This document shows, in pieces, positions 13,309 to 26,866 of a DNA stretch of 64,000 nucleotides. Location of the stretch: assembly GCF_028640845.1 (NCBI RefSeq), contig NC_080540.1:167343752-167407751 (forward strand). The letters run 5' to 3'. A model generated the notes under the pieces. The model made no database searches. It saw only the letters and a list, made by a program, of their open reading frames with translations, and was not told where the DNA came from. The position numbers and the translations under genes are program-made. Position 1 is the stretch's first letter, and every line of letters begins with the position of its first letter. The stretch is from Ahaetulla prasina (taxonomy: Eukaryota; Chordata; Lepidosauria; Squamata; Colubridae).

Positions 13309-13392
13309 TTAAATGCAGGTTTATTCTGATTATTGTTCCACTTTTCTTCACATGATTCCTAGAAAATGTAAGGACTAAAGCTGGTAAGGCAG
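13309..13392 (-). repeat. Perfect 84-bp inverted repeat, right arm
   Basis: Exact reverse complement of 12294-12377. Homology ends abruptly on both sides. The spacer (12378-13308) has no recognised repeat or exon. Confidence 0.95.
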
Positions 13393-13583
13393 GAACCCAA
13401 ATTTCCCAGAGGAGGCAAAATCATTATGCAAACACTGAGTGGTTACATCCCAGTTTCAAGGTCAGAAAGAGAGCAACCAAATTTCTATTGATTCAAAGGA
13501 TGGTTTTTGTGTATTCCAGATAGAATATCTTCTACCTGCACATGACTCTTATCCCTAGTGAAATAGCTGTGTCACTGTGCCAT

Positions 13584-13808
13584 GGTGGGGGCAGTGGTTA
13601 GAATGCAGTAGTGCAGGCTAATTCTACTGACTGCCAGCAGTTCGATCCTGACAGGTTCATGGTTGACTCAACCTTCTATCTTTCCAAGGTCAGTAAAATG
13701 AGGACCCAGATAGTTGGGGACAACGTACTGACTTTACAAACCACTTAGAGAGGGCTGCAAAGCATTGTGAAGCAGTTTATAAGTCTAAATAACATTGCTA
13801 TTGCTATC
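13584..13808 (+). mobile_element. tRNA-derived SINE (CCACTTAGAG tail family)
   Basis: The A-box-like GGGCAGTGGTTAGAATGCAG and B-box-like AGTTCGATCCTG are followed by a body with CCAAGGTCAGTAAAATGAGG and the 3' segment CCACTTAGAGAGGGCTGCAA, ending in a GCTATTGCTATC tail. Full length at about 225 bp. Confidence 0.8.
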
Positions 13809-13874
13809 ACCACCATGAAGCAAGTTTTCAAATATGGAGTAAACAGTCTGGACGATATGAGTTATATTAAAGAC

Positions 13875-13978
13875 AAATTCCTTGTGTGTCCAATCACACT
13901 TGGCCAATAAAATTCTATTCTATTCTATTCTATTCTATTCTATTCTATTCTATTCTATTCTATTCTATTCTATTCTAT
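13875..13978 (+). mobile_element. CR1-L3 LINE 3' stub with (ATTCT)n tail
   Basis: GTGTGTCCAATCACACTTGG followed by CCAATAAAATTCTATTCT is the extreme 3' end of the snake CR1-L3 LINE. It runs into a 67-bp (ATTCT)n array (13912-13978). Only about 40 bp of LINE remains, a heavily 5'-truncated insertion. Confidence 0.88.
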
Positions 13979-14790
13979 CTGAAGCTACCAAGAGTCAGAA
14001 TGATGTTGGCGACACCCAAATTAGACAATTAGACAGTCTAACAATAAGGAAGTTTAAGACTGTAGGCTTACTGTAACTTGAGTCTTCATGATCGTTAACC
14101 TCATTCTTAAAATCTTCAACACAACCAAGTACATTCTGTTCAACAAAATCCATCTGTCACTTAGCTAATGTTATTAAAATGTTGCAGTTTTATCCTGAGG
14201 CTACTTTTCCAAAGCCAAAGTTTTGGCTTTGGAGCTTTGGTATTATATTATTGAATTCCTTTTTAAGGTCATAGCAGCATATCTTCTGTAACAGCTTGGA
14301 ACAACCAAAGAAGAAGTGAAGATGGATGTCAAATGACCACACTATAACAGGGCCACTTGAGCAAATTGGGCAGCTATAGAAATTGAATGATCACATATAG
14401 AAACAGGAACTAGAATGTACAGTAATGGCTCCAATCACCACACATCTTAAGATGGCATTAACCATTAAAATTATCCTTTCTTGAATTAAAATTAATATAG
14501 ATAATCCTCCCAACATATTTTGGTTTATAATTTTAGGCAATCCCACTGCCACAGACGAAAATTCTGAATGGACATAAAGTGATCCTTAATTATAACCATC
14601 TGCCTATAAAGAAGTACATATTGCAGAACAGCTGTTCTAAAGCTCTCATGGAAAAAAGTCTCATACATTTTACTCAGATCAACATACCATATAATAGAGG
14701 TTCCATAAAAACAGAAGGCAGGTCCAGAACATCAGAAAAGCAGAGTGATAAAAACTTCTCTAAACTAACCCTAAATCAATCTTTGTATAT

Positions 14791-14848
14791 AATATATATT
14801 GTATATAATATACAATATATACAAATATATATTGTATATAATATACAA
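14791..14848. repeat. AT-rich interrupted palindromes
   Basis: TATATTGTATAT and AATATACAATATA face each other and the pattern repeats once, making a sequence able to extrude cruciforms. It adjoins an L2 tail fragment. Confidence 0.7.
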
Positions 14849-14876
14849 ATGGATGAGACTATTGCCTTACACAATG

Positions 14877-14930
14877 TAAGCCGCCCTGAGTCTTCGGAGA
14901 AGGGCGGGATATAAATTCAAAAAAAAATAA
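14877..14930 (+). mobile_element. L2 LINE 3' terminal fragment
   Basis: GTAAGCCGCCCTGAGTCTTC then GGAGAAGGGCGGGATATAAA and an A-rich tail match the 3' hairpin and tail of the L2 copies at 26067-27069 and 42568-47340. Confidence 0.75.
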
Positions 14931-15538
14931 TCACATCTGGGGTGACCCATCAGCCATTCTGCTACACATTGGCAGTCAATCACTCTCCTCCACAGCATGA
15001 CCTTAACCCATCTCTGGAATGTCTATACAGCTCCTTGGGACATTAAAAGTACAGTGACTGGCAGATATGAATGAAAACAGAATATGGGATAGAAATAGCT
15101 GAGACCATCTTGATGATACTAAGGGAGCAAGATATGACCTGAAAACTGGTTACCGTAAATAAGGCCATATTGAAAACAGCTGGGATAAAAAAGCTGAGAC
15201 AGTAACCATCAATGGATTGCAAATAATGGACAAAGCCTTCTGATGCAGCGCTAGAATTGGATGCAAAGATGTCTAAGTGGAGTCTATATTCATATTCTGG
15301 TAAATGACTTGTAATTATGAATATCATTCTGCTAAATATGCCTGTGGGAATATATATGCAGACATAGCTGTATTTTCCTGACCATTTGCCTGGAAAAAAA
15401 GCCCAGTTTTATGTCCTTTCACAGAGGTCAGTGATAAAAAGGACTTCGAAAGTCAAACAGAAACGTTATACAAACAGCTAACCAAACAAACCCCATCAGA
15501 GTTTCCCTCTTATCCCCAGACATTATAGATTTCTCTTA

Positions 15539-15733
<195 letters not shown>

Positions 15734-16021
15734 CTACAAACAACAAATGTGGTTTTAAAAAACTGATTAGGCTAATGGGTAGAACTGAAGATCTGTTTGC
15801 TTTTATTTCAAATTAGTTCAGATTCCAAACAAAAAAAGTACCAGGTAGTCTTTTCAAATTCTACTGATTCCCTATTTTATTTATAATACCTATGTCACAA
15901 GTTCCCATCATTCCGCAATCCTCTGAGACAGGTTTGTTGCTAAACAATAACTGGATATTCTCTGAACTAATCTTTAATTAGGTTTTCCTAACAGTGTAAG
16001 AGAGAAGAGATACCTATTGAA

Positions 16022-16205
16022 TAACAGTATAACAGAGTTGGTAGGGACCTTGGAGGTCTTCTAGTCTAACCCTCTGCTCAAGCAGGAAACCCTATACCAT
16101 TTCAGATAAATGGTTATCCAATCTCAAAAATCTCCAGTGTTGGATCACCCACAAATTCTGGAGGCAAGTCATTCCACCGATTGATTGTTCTCACTATATA
16201 AATAA
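16022..16205 (-). mobile_element. CR1 LINE 3' end
   Basis: On the minus strand the sequence has a line ending AGACTAGAAGACCTCCAAGG then TCCCTACCAACTCTGTTAT, the typical CR1 3' terminus. It lies in the small part of the 820-bp intron between exons B and C. Confidence 0.75.
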
Positions 16206-16490
16206 CTCAACTCCTTGGTGGCTGTAGCCCCAATATCAAGACTAACAATCTTGGTCCATTAGCTCTGGACCATCCCCATCAAACTAAGGCAGCATGATGA
16301 GGGACTGAGGAACTATGAGAGCCATATCATACAACATCTGGAAAACAGATTTCTGTCTATTTTTATTCATTTTATATCTATTTCTTCAGAATCCTGTTCA
16401 TCAGGCTATAGTTATTCCATGGCATTGAGACTGCATATTCAATGCAACTCGAAGCCCTGCCAATGATAGGATTCCCAAAGATAAGGACTA

Positions 16491-16859
<369 letters not shown>

Positions 16860-17471
16860 TTAGCACTAGCGTTATATAACTAGCTTTATCAATGAAATCA
16901 TTTATAAATCCATACAAATATACATATATGAATGCTAGGGATAGCCATTATATATATGCAGAAAATATGTGTCTGCATATAAGCTATCTCTGAATAGATG
17001 TAATGAGAATGGATAATATCTTGGTGTGGTCAAAGTCCAATGAGCAGTTTCAAACCAAAGCTGGTTTATTTTCTGTAAGCAACAGTGATACATGTGCAAC
17101 TCTGCTTTTTATTTCTTATTTCTCTCTCTCTCTCTCTTTTCACATACTAAACCAAAATACACACACACACCCCACCAAAATTAAAGAATCGAAAGTGTTA
17201 TATAAGTTAAATATATTTTTTTTTAAAAACCCTCTCACAAATTAATATAGAGAGAGTGGATTCTTGCCTATGCTTTGCTTCTTCTCCATCTGCTAGAACT
17301 CTGAATTCTGCTTTTCTCTAAATTCTGATCAAATGTATACATTTGTTCCTAAACAGCAGAGATAACACTTTGTGGGTCATCTCCTTCCTAATTTATACAT
17401 ACAGTAACACATTCATTCTCGACTCTGTTTTCAGGCCTAACAGCTACGGTAGTTTTCACCTCACTCCTTAG

Positions 17472-17472
17472 T

Positions 17473-17518
<46 letters not shown>
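17472..17518. repeat. (TG)n microsatellite
   Basis: About 47 bp of alternating TG; the equivalent in the duplicate starts near 19348 and is slightly shorter. Confidence 0.95.
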
Positions 17519-17520
<2 letters not shown>

Positions 17521-18053
17521 ACACCATTAAGCGTGCAAACATTTAAAATAAAAACAGAAACTGGGATACAGGTTAGCATCCATCTAAAGAAGGGAAATCT
17601 ACATCTGCTGAGGAAATTAGAAATTATCTAAATTTCCACTTTATAATACAGAAGCAGAATTCTATTCCGAACTGTGTTATTTCACACACACTGGGAAGAA
17701 CTTCCGTTTTTCCTCAGATGTGAAAATTATGAGGTGAATGGTGTGAGTTTTAATTAAACCACCCATGAAATCGCTGGATTGGAAAGTCATCAATTAAACA
17801 GAGAAAAACAAAAAGTCGTGTGCAAAAAGTCGTGTAACTATATATAAAATGCACTTGCTGGGCTGCAATCCTGTGTGAATTGGAAATCTATACTCAGTTG
17901 GACTTTTTGATTAAATGCAAATATAGGACACAGCTGAAAAGGAGAAATCGCTTCAAAGCTATTCTTTCTACTAGTCAACCTTGATCCTTCAAGCCATATC
18001 TGGAGCATATGCATCTTTCCCAAGTGCTGCCAGAACAAGAATCTTCTTCTAAG

Positions 18054-18141
<88 letters not shown>

Positions 18142-18665
18142 ATTAGCCAAGTGTGATTGGACACACATGGAATTTGTCTTTGGTACACATACTCTCAGTG
18201 TACATAAAAGGGGAAAAAATACATTCATCAAGAATCACAAGATACAACACTTAGTGACAGTCATAGGTTACTAATAAGCAATTAAATCATACTAGGAAAC
18301 AAATAAAGATACAAGCAACATGGTTATAGTCATAAGTAGGAGGAGATAGGTCTTAGTAATAATTTGACAGTCTTGTGGGAATTAGTTGTTTAGCAGAGTG
18401 ATGGCATTTGGGGGGGGGGAAATTGTCCTTGTGTCTAGTTGCTCTGGTATGCAGTTCCCTTTTGAGGGTAGAAAGTGAAATAATTTATGTCCAGGATGTG
18501 AGGAGTCTGTAGATATTTTCACAAGAAGTCTTTTTGACTGGTGTAGTATACAGGTCCTCAATGGAAGGCAGGTTGGTAGCAATTATTTTTTCTGCAGTTC
18601 TAATTATCCTCTGAAGTCTGTGTCTTTCTTGTTGGGTTGCAGAGCCAAACCAGACAGTTATAAGA
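18054..18665 (-). mobile_element. CR1-L3 LINE 3' portion with (ATAG)n tail
   Basis: Minus-strand orientation, with the 3' end at the (TAGA)n array (18054-18140). The adjoining AATTAGCCAAGTGTGATTGG and GTCCAGGATGTGAGGAGTCT segments are diagnostic of the snake CR1-L3 family. A 66-residue frame (18382-18582) reads LPTCLPLRTCILHQSK and ends PNAITLLNN, the C-terminus of the LINE protein. Frame breaks precede it, so it is a dead 5'-truncated copy. Confidence 0.9.
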
Positions 18666-19104
18666 GGTGCTTTTTAAAAGTAGTACTTTTAAACCAGACT
18701 TCTCCAAAGTCATGTCCTTTAGATGGCTTGGCCTTACAACTCCCAGCGACTGTGGCCAAGATTTATGCTGGCTGGGAATTCTAGGACCCTTATGCCAAAA
18801 TATCTGGAGGCAGCAGGATGGCTGCTTAAATAATATGCTTGTGTATTTGTGTTGTGTTGTGTTTTTTAATTACTGGTGGGACAGAGCTGCTTTATACGAG
18901 GCTTCACGGAAGTCAGGGAATTATCAGGAATTATCCACTCAGGTGGTAGAGCTAAGGCTTTGGAAGGGGAAACGCTATATCTCCAGCCTCTTTCAGCTAT
19001 TGAAGAAATAGTTTAAACTGCATTTTGCTAAACCAATTTTCATATTTAATACGCAAATACCCTTATATGCAGAGAAAGCAAGTTACATACTGATTTTTTT
19101 AAAA

Positions 19105-19347
19105 CCCTCTCACAAATTAATATAGAGAGAGTGGATTCTTGCCTATGCTTTGCTTCTTCTCCATCTGCTAGAACTCTGAATTCTGCTTTTCTCTAAATTC
19201 TGATCAAATGTATACATTTGTTCCTAAACAGCAGAGATAACACTTTGTGGGTCATCTCCTTCCTAATTTATACATACAGTAACACATTCATTCTCGACTC
19301 TGTTTTCAGGCCTAACAGCTACGGTAGTTTTCACCTCACTCCTTAGT

Positions 19348-19391
<44 letters not shown>

Positions 19392-19924
19392 ACACCATTA
19401 AGCGTGCAAACATTTAAAATAAAAACAGAAACTGGGATACAGGTTAGCATCCATCTAAAGAAGGGAAATCTACATCTGCTGAGGAAATTAGAAATTATCT
19501 AAATTTCCACTTTATAATACAGAAGCAGAATTCTATTCCGAACTGTGTTATTTCACACACACTGGGAAGAACTTCCGTTTTTCCTCAGATGTGAAAATTA
19601 TGAGGTGAATGGTGTGAGTTTTAATTAAACCACCCATGAAATCGCTGGATTGGAAAGTCATCAATTAAACAGAGAAAAACAAAAAGTCGTGTGCAAAAAG
19701 TCGTGTAACTATATATAAAATGCACTTGCTGGGCTGCAATCCTGTGTGAATTGGAAATCTATACTCAGTTGGACTTTTTGATTAAATGCAAATATAGGAC
19801 ACAGCTGAAAAGGAGAAATCGCTTCAAAGCTATTCTTTCTACTAGTCAACCTTGATCCTTCAAGCCATATCTGGAGCATATGCATCTTTCCCAAGTGCTG
19901 CCAGAACAAGAATCTTCTTCTAAG

Positions 19925-19996
<72 letters not shown>

Positions 19997-20968
19997 ATTA
20001 GCCAAGTGTGATTGGACACACATGGAATTTGTCTTTGGTACACATACTCTCAGTGTACATAAAAGGGGAAAAAATACATTCATCAAGAATCACAAGATAC
20101 AACACTTAGTGACAGTCATAGGTTACTAATAAGCAATTAAATCATACTAGGAAACAAATAAAGATACAAGCAACATGGTTATAGTCATAAGTAGGAGGAG
20201 ATAGGTCTTAGTAATAATTTGACAGTCTTGTGGGAATTAGTTGTTTAGCAGAGTGATGGCATTTGGGGGGGGGGAAATTGTCCTTGTGTCTAGTTGCTCT
20301 GGTATGCAGTTCCCTTTTGAGGGTAGAAAGTGAAATAATTTATGTCCAGGATGTGAGGAGTCTGTAGATATTTTCACAAGAAGTCTTTTTGACTGGTGTA
20401 GTATACAGGTCCTCAATGGAAGGCAGGTTGGTAGCAATTATTTTTTCTGCAGTTCTAATTATCCTCTGAAGTCTGTGTCTTTCTTGTTGGGTTGCAGAGC
20501 CAAACCAGACAGTTATAAGAGGTGCTTTTTAAAAGTAGTACTTTTAAACCAGACTTCTCCAAAGTCATGTCCTTTAGATGGCTTGGCCTTACAACTCCCA
20601 GCGACTGTGGCCAAGATTTATGCTGGCTGGGAATTCTAGGACCCTTATGCCAAAATATCTGGAGGCAGCAGGATGGCTGCTTAAATAATATGCTTGTGTA
20701 TTTGTGTTGTGTTGTGTTTTTTTTTTAATTACTGGTGGGACAGAGCTGCTTTATACGAGGCTTCACGGAAGTCAGGGAATTATCAGGGAATTATCCACTC
20801 AGGTGGTAGAGCTAAGGCTTTGGAAGGGGGAAACGCTATATCTCCAGCCTCTTTCAGCTATTGAAGAAATAGTTTAAACTGCATTTTGCTAAACCAATTT
20901 TTCATATTTAATACGCAAATACCCCTTATATGCAGAGAAAGCAAGTTACATACTGATTTTTTTTAAAA
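19105..20968 (+). repeat. Tandem duplication 1, copy 2
   Basis: Second copy of the 17230 unit. The (ATAG)n array is about 72 bp here against 87 bp in copy 1. Very high identity means a very recent event or a false duplication made during assembly. Confidence 0.95.
19924..20520 (-). mobile_element. CR1-L3 LINE 3' portion (duplicate)
   Basis: Copy of the 18054-18665 element carried by tandem duplication 1, with the same C-terminal frame at 20237-20437. Confidence 0.9.
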
Positions 20969-22923
20969 GCTTGTCTGCAGTTGGGTATGCAGTCCTTATA
21001 ATAAACTTGCCCTTATAGCTTTATAGTTTAAAAAACTAAGCAATCCAAATCATATGTTCAGCTGGAAAGTAATCCTATTGAATCCAATGGGATTTTGTTT
21101 CTAGCTATTGAAATTACAACCTTATCCTAAGACCAATTGCCTCGCTTCTGTGTTCTATAGGCTGCAATCCTGAACTCATCTACTGTATTGGGGAGGAAGC
21201 TCCACGAATTTCATCACCAGCAGATGTGTCAAGTCATACTTTTAATATTTGGGAGTTGGCTGGGAAGGTTGTCAGCGAACAAAGGAAAGTAGAATAGGAG
21301 TTTTTGGTTGATCCACTCCAGAAGGCAAGCCATCCAGCTTCCATAAGTGAGAATTAAAATGAAATTGCTATAGCCAACAGCCAGGGGAAAGTTAAAAGTA
21401 CCTATCCCTCCTCTCTCCATGACTAAAATTTAGGAGCACATTGAAAGATGGGCGTGTGTGGCAAAAAATGAGTTACGAGAGAAAAAGACAAAATAAACAC
21501 TAGATGGCAGTCAATGGTGAGTACATGAAGCCATTTCCAAGTACTGCTATCTTTTAGGCTGCAACCGGAAAACACCCCCAGCAAATTTGGAAAAGGGGCC
21601 TCCTGAATATTAAGTATCTACAGAACAATAAGACTGTAACAGAATGCTGCGAATATATAAGCATACACATGTTGTGTTAGTCAAAGGAAGAATGACAATG
21701 TCTTTGGGAACAAAATCTCAGAAGGCAGATAATTACAACCATGTAGATGTGGACCTCGCATTTAGCAAAATGAAATACCGAAGAAATGCATCAAAATGCA
21801 ATTATTCTGAATGTCTCTCCCATCACCATCATTATTCTGTCCTCTCTTGCCCTGTCATACATAATGGCATATACGTCTTCTCATGTATAAAGATCAAGGC
21901 CATAGCTGAATTGAAAGAATCTACTTGTGAAATCAACACATGTGAGCCCTAATGACAAATGGCCTGTGCCAAGGCAGCTATGGACAAAAACCCCAACCAT
22001 ACTTGATGGTTTACTAAGAGAAGTAAAAAAAATCCAGACAGTCAGGATTTGAATTGGAGAAATTGTAACTCTGATAGTTAAATAGGATGCCTGAACCGTT
22101 TTCCCAAACCATTATCATCACCCATCTTCAAACATCTTCTCAAAGGCATATCTGCATAATAAAATATGTTTCTAGATCATCACAGTAGAGAGGAGGAGAA
22201 AAAAGCACTGCGGGAAGGAGTAAAAATATAGCAATAATAAATTCATAACACTTGAGGTGACCAAAAAGTGTATTGCAGTGTCCGACATGTTGATCTTATT
22301 GGGTCTTACGGCAGGATCAATCCGGGTAGCAAGTATTGCACAGATCGTAGAACTGATGCCATTGTTCCTTTAGCAGAGAACTGGCTTATGGCAACCTAAT
22401 TTATGCAGAGAAATGCAAAGCAGACTAAAGATTAATGAGATTTTCAGGATTAGTTTAGAAACTGCCACAGGCTAGTGGAAATGCTGTTTAAGGTGAGACG
22501 GAAATTCATGAGAGAATTGATGTTAACTAAGTCTTCAAAAGAAATCTGAAGGAAGTACAGTAAGTTTTATGTGCAAGGAAAGTGCAGGCCCCCACTAGAC
22601 TATAGACTATAGCTAAACAGAAGCAGAAACAGGTAAGTGATAAAGGAGAACCAAACAAATGAGGTTACTATGCAGAAACTTTTCCACTGACATAAGATAT
22701 AAATAAATAATAAATAATAATAAATATAATCACTCAATCTTTGGCTGTAGAGGAACATTCTGTATGGGTGTTTGTATATACATCGTATTGCAACATACCG
22801 GCACAAAGAAGGGGCAATCCCTAGATGTATTCAAGTTAGCATCCTCTACAAACAACCTTGAGCTGATTGAGACACTTAGTAATGACTAATACTTCTTGTA
22901 CAAGATGACTTCCCTGTTCTCTT

Positions 22924-22957
<34 letters not shown>

Positions 22958-25900
22958 TCTTTCTTTTTTTTTTTTACAAAACAGCTCTTCAAATATCCAG
23001 CCACCCATGGATACAATGCCTAGACAATAATGTGCCATAAAAGTTCCCTTTTTATTTCACATCAACATTTTCAGTTGCACCAAGTATGAGTGAACATCCA
23101 GATGTTTCCCTATCACCTCCTTCCTCTTTCCATCAAAACGTGTCACCAAAGGCAAACAGCTGACCATAATGATTCCACTTGCCACGAAATACAAGAGTCA
23201 GCACTCAAGTGCAATTGATCCCCGCATTCAATATGCAAGAAACACCATCTCCTAATGAAGCCTCTGACCACAGAGATTATGCGTAAATGGCTTACAAATG
23301 CTGGAATGTAGCCCTATATTTCTTTGGCTAATGGAATTTCCTATATATTATTAGAGACATTTCTGAATAATATGGGTTATTTCAGATGGCATCAAAATGG
23401 CAGATTCATCTTAGAGACTTTTAAGCAAAAGAAAGATGATTACCTATCAAGCATCTTGTTGCAACTGAATTTCTGCAATAGAGGGTTTTTGGACAGGTGT
23501 AGATTTAGGAAGAATATAGAGTCAGAAGTTTTTTTCCCCATCCAGTCCCCTGGATATTGTGAAGTACATTAAAGATAAGCCCTATAATCAATCAACTCTA
23601 TCACTCACCAACTGATTTAAATTGGAAATTATCACTGTTTTCAGAATACAAAATTACTATTCCCTCTGAAACATCTATAACTCTGCTAATTAATTATTTC
23701 AGCTAAGATTTCTAATTGCGTGATAATTCAAAAAGGGACACTAAGCAAAAGTAACACTTGCTGTTTTGTAGCAGCTGCTACTCAGATATATTTGGCATTG
23801 ACAAGCACTTAAATTTAATTATTCAAAGGAGAAAGTGATGATTTCAGAGAAATGGTCAAGCATTAAAAAATGTATTTAGGTATATTTAGGTTTCTACCTG
23901 GACATGATCTTGACTTGAAAACCACTGAGGAAATCCCAATTTGCATCTATTAAACTGTAATTCCTATCCTGTATGCTGCAGCTTCACGGTTTGAATTTTG
24001 TAATTTACAACACGACTTAAATAAAATTAACTGATATTAGAAGCCTGGCTGAAGCACAAGATGGGTATAGGCCTATTTGAATGCTCTGGATGTAATAACC
24101 CCAAATTTTAAATGGACACAAATTCTCATTTTTGCAATTTCAGTTGGTGAAAGACTTGCTAAGGCTTTCTCATTCCTTCCTTCACAGTTTTTTAACTTAT
24201 CACTGGCAATCTCAATTTTGACACGAGCCATGTAGCTGCAATAGATTTGCCACTCATCTTTCTGAAGCAAGGAAGAAGAAAAATATTTTGGGAGGCAAAA
24301 CTATTAAGGCGACTATAATTTATACTGTAATTTGCTCCAGGATGTGTCATATATTCATTAACCTGTGATACTGGTTATTTCACATTTTTATGAATTTTAC
24401 TCTATCTATTAGATTCTTGAGGCAAGACAGATCTTGATAAATTAAGCTGGGAGCAGTGATTATTCTGCAATACCTTTGGGGACAAGGAAATAAATTACAC
24501 AGCTGTGTATCCCATTTTCCCCATACACATCCCTTTTTGGAAAATCATATAAGATGGGTCTGTCCTTCCATCACACAACTTATAGCCCTGTGGTTGTAAT
24601 AACAACCAAAAGATTGTTTTCCAATAAATGAAGGGCATAAGATGGTAGAAGTTTAAAGGGTTTAATCATTAACATAAACAAGGTCAAAAATAAACTCCAG
24701 GAAGGGACTATCAAAAGATGCAGTATGTCCTTCAGAATGTTTTTTTGTAAACTATGAGATTTCAGAAAATAGAGGTATTCCACACAAAGATCAATAACTA
24801 TAGCTGGGAAGTAAACAAATCTGTTGAAATCAACTCTCTTTAAAAAGCAAACTTGAAAAACAGATCATTCCAAAGGTTGAAAATCCCTCTAGGCAGGGAA
24901 GATAGCAAATACATTTAAACTGTGCTGATATCTTTCCAAATGTACCAAAATGTCCTTGAAAGTTGGCAGGACTTGCTCTAGTGTTAGAGGTTCCATAGTT
25001 TATGAGATAAACAGACTGAAGCTCCAAACAGGCCACTGTGTGGACTCCAGAAGCTGCCACTTGCTACACAAGGCAGGGGCTGTTCTGGCCTCCTAAGTAA
25101 TGAGGGGGCTTTGGATACCCATCAAAATGCTATCTTAAAGATGAGAGAGAGAAGGGGAAAACATGCATTAGTCTGGGTCTGTTCAGAATAGGAAGACTCT
25201 CCTACACAGTCTTGGAGATAAGCGTTTTTAAAAATATTTTTTTAGTATTTTATTAATTAGCATGTTCCTTTCAGCAGCAGTACCCTCCTACACAATACAA
25301 GTGGGACTTTGGGTTTTCTTAAGATGTTTTGGAGGGCTTTAGTTAGTTTGCATGCTAAGGTAATGCTGTGTGGCAGTAACAATCCTTTCATTATTTCTGA
25401 GATGTTTTCTATATATTGTAGTGTTATTTTTTTTTTATAGTTTGTGTAATGAAGCACCTATATATAGGTTTCACTATCTGATGTGAAAATAATTAAATCT
25501 ACTCTCCTAAATGAGATCTGAATGTTACATTTATTAAAAGAAACTAGAAACACTGTAGGGGAGAAAAGGCATATTTCTATGTCACCGCAACCCTACGGAA
25601 CTCATGCAAGCATCGAAACATTGCTCTTGTTGGGTAACAAATGATAAAATATGCAACTGCAATGTAGCTTTTGACTTCTTCTTCTTCTTTAAAAACAATA
25701 ATCTGAAAACTAAACTGCCAAAAATGCTAAACTGAACATTTTCCAGCTTGAATCTTTGGACTGTGGCCATTCCTACTCTCCTGCAAAATCTATCTATTGA
25801 GAGCTGACTAGGATGGCAAAATGAGACTACAGTATTCTCACTCTCAAAATAGACTGCGAACAATGGCCTTGTTCAGTCTCCCATTTATGATACTGTTCTG

Positions 25901-25963
25901 CTGACTCAAACGATTGACTAGAATTAGGATATTCATGAATGGACAGTGAGAAGAAGGATCTTC
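20969..25963. other. Intronic sequence with no recognised gene
   Basis: Part of the 15.1-kb intron between exons A and B. I see a CT-rich run (22921-22976), AT-rich stretches and short frames without family resemblance, but no exon and no clear mobile element. Parts near 23640-23870 have homeobox-like TAATTAATTA motifs and look little repeated; conservation cannot be judged here. Confidence 0.5.
22921..22976. repeat. (CT)n pyrimidine tract
   Basis: CT repeats merging into a T run, 56 bp without purines. Confidence 0.9.
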
Positions 25964-26062
25964 ATTGGATCACTCATTCATTCACTGGACTGTGGGCAGC
26001 ATATTGTATAGAAGTACCATACAATATGAGTAGTATAATCCAATATAATATAACATCTTAAA

Positions 26063-26866
26063 TTGAAAGTTGAAGTGCTGTCCCGGTGTTTGGAAGCCGT
26101 ACGGGTCTGGATGGGGAGAAACAGGCTCAAGCTCAATCCCTCCAAGACGGAGTGGCTGTGGATGCCGGCATCTCGATTCAGTCAGCTGCAGCTGCAGCTG
26201 ACTGTTGGAGGCGAGTTACTGGCCCCAAAGGATAGGGTGCGCAACTTAGGTGTCCTCCTGGATGAGCGGCTGTCGTTTGAAGATCATCTGACGGCCGTCT
26301 CCAGGGGGGCCTTCCACCAGGTCTGCCTGGTTCGGCAGTTGCGCCCCTTCCTTGATCGGGATGCCTTGTGCACAGTCACTCACGCACTCGTTACCTCTCG
26401 CTTGGATTATTGTAATGCTCTCTACATGGGGCTCCCCTTGAGGTGCACTCGAAGGCTTCAGCTAGTCCAGAATGCAGCTGCGCGGGTGATAGAGGGAGTG
26501 TCGCGTACCTCCCATGTAACACCTCTCCTGCGCAGACTGCACTGGCTCCCTGTGGCTTTTCGGGTGCACTTTAAGGTTTTGGTTATGACCTTTAAAGCGC
26601 TCCATGGCTTAGGGCCTGGGTACTTACGGGACCGCCTACTGTTACCATATGCCTCCCACCGACCCGTACGCTCTCACAGAGAGGGACTTCTCAGGGTGCC
26701 GTCCGCCAAGCAATGTCGGCTGGCGGCCCCCAGGGGAAGGTCCCTCTCTGTGGGGGCTCCCACACTCTGGAACGAACTTCCCCCGGGTTTACGCCAAATA
26801 CCTGACCTTCGGACCTTTCGCCTCAAACTGAAGACACATCTTTTTATTCGCGCGGGGCTGGGTTAA
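26063..26866 (+). CDS. L2 LINE reverse transcriptase, C-terminal 267 residues
   Basis: An uninterrupted 267-codon frame. It reads through RNRLKLNPSKTEWLWMP, the RT-thumb-like VRNLGVLLDERLSFEDHL, then SRLDYCNALYMGLP, LQLVQNAAARVI, LLRRLHWLPVAFRVHFK and LWNELPPGLRQIPDLRTFR, all typical of the L2/CR1 group C-terminus. The first five codons come from flanking DNA, so the ATG is accidental. The catalytic YADD motif and the endonuclease are missing because of 5' truncation, so it cannot make a working enzyme. The clean frame suggests a young insertion. The tandem copy at 27814-28606 has the same frame broken. Confidence 0.9.
   Translation: MKVEVLSRCLEAVRVWMGRNRLKLNPSKTEWLWMPASRFSQLQLQLTVGGELLAPKDRVRNLGVLLDERLSFEDHLTAVSRGAFHQVCLVRQLRPFLDRDALCTVTHALVTSRLDYCNALYMGLPLRCTRRLQLVQNAAARVIEGVSRTSHVTPLLRRLHWLPVAFRVHFKVLVMTFKALHGLGPGYLRDRLLLPYASHRPVRSHREGLLRVPSAKQCRLAAPRGRSLSVGAPTLWNELPPGLRQIPDLRTFRLKLKTHLFIRAGLG

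Larger units (their letters stand above)
17230..19104 (+). repeat. Tandem duplication 1, copy 1 (1.875 kb)
   Basis: Nearly identical to 19105-20968 in direct, back-to-back order. The unit contains a (TG)n array, a CR1-L3 LINE with its (ATAG)n tail, and a fold-back-like fragment near 18715-18785. A T-run followed by AAAA borders both ends, giving junction microhomology. The last 200 bp differ from copy 2 mostly by one-base shortening of G, T and C runs. Confidence 0.95.

Noticed and set aside
17388..17579. His/Thr-repeat frame and Tyr-Leu-Ser-Ile repeat frames near 18049-18188
   Set aside because: Translations of (TG)n and (ATAG)n microsatellites.
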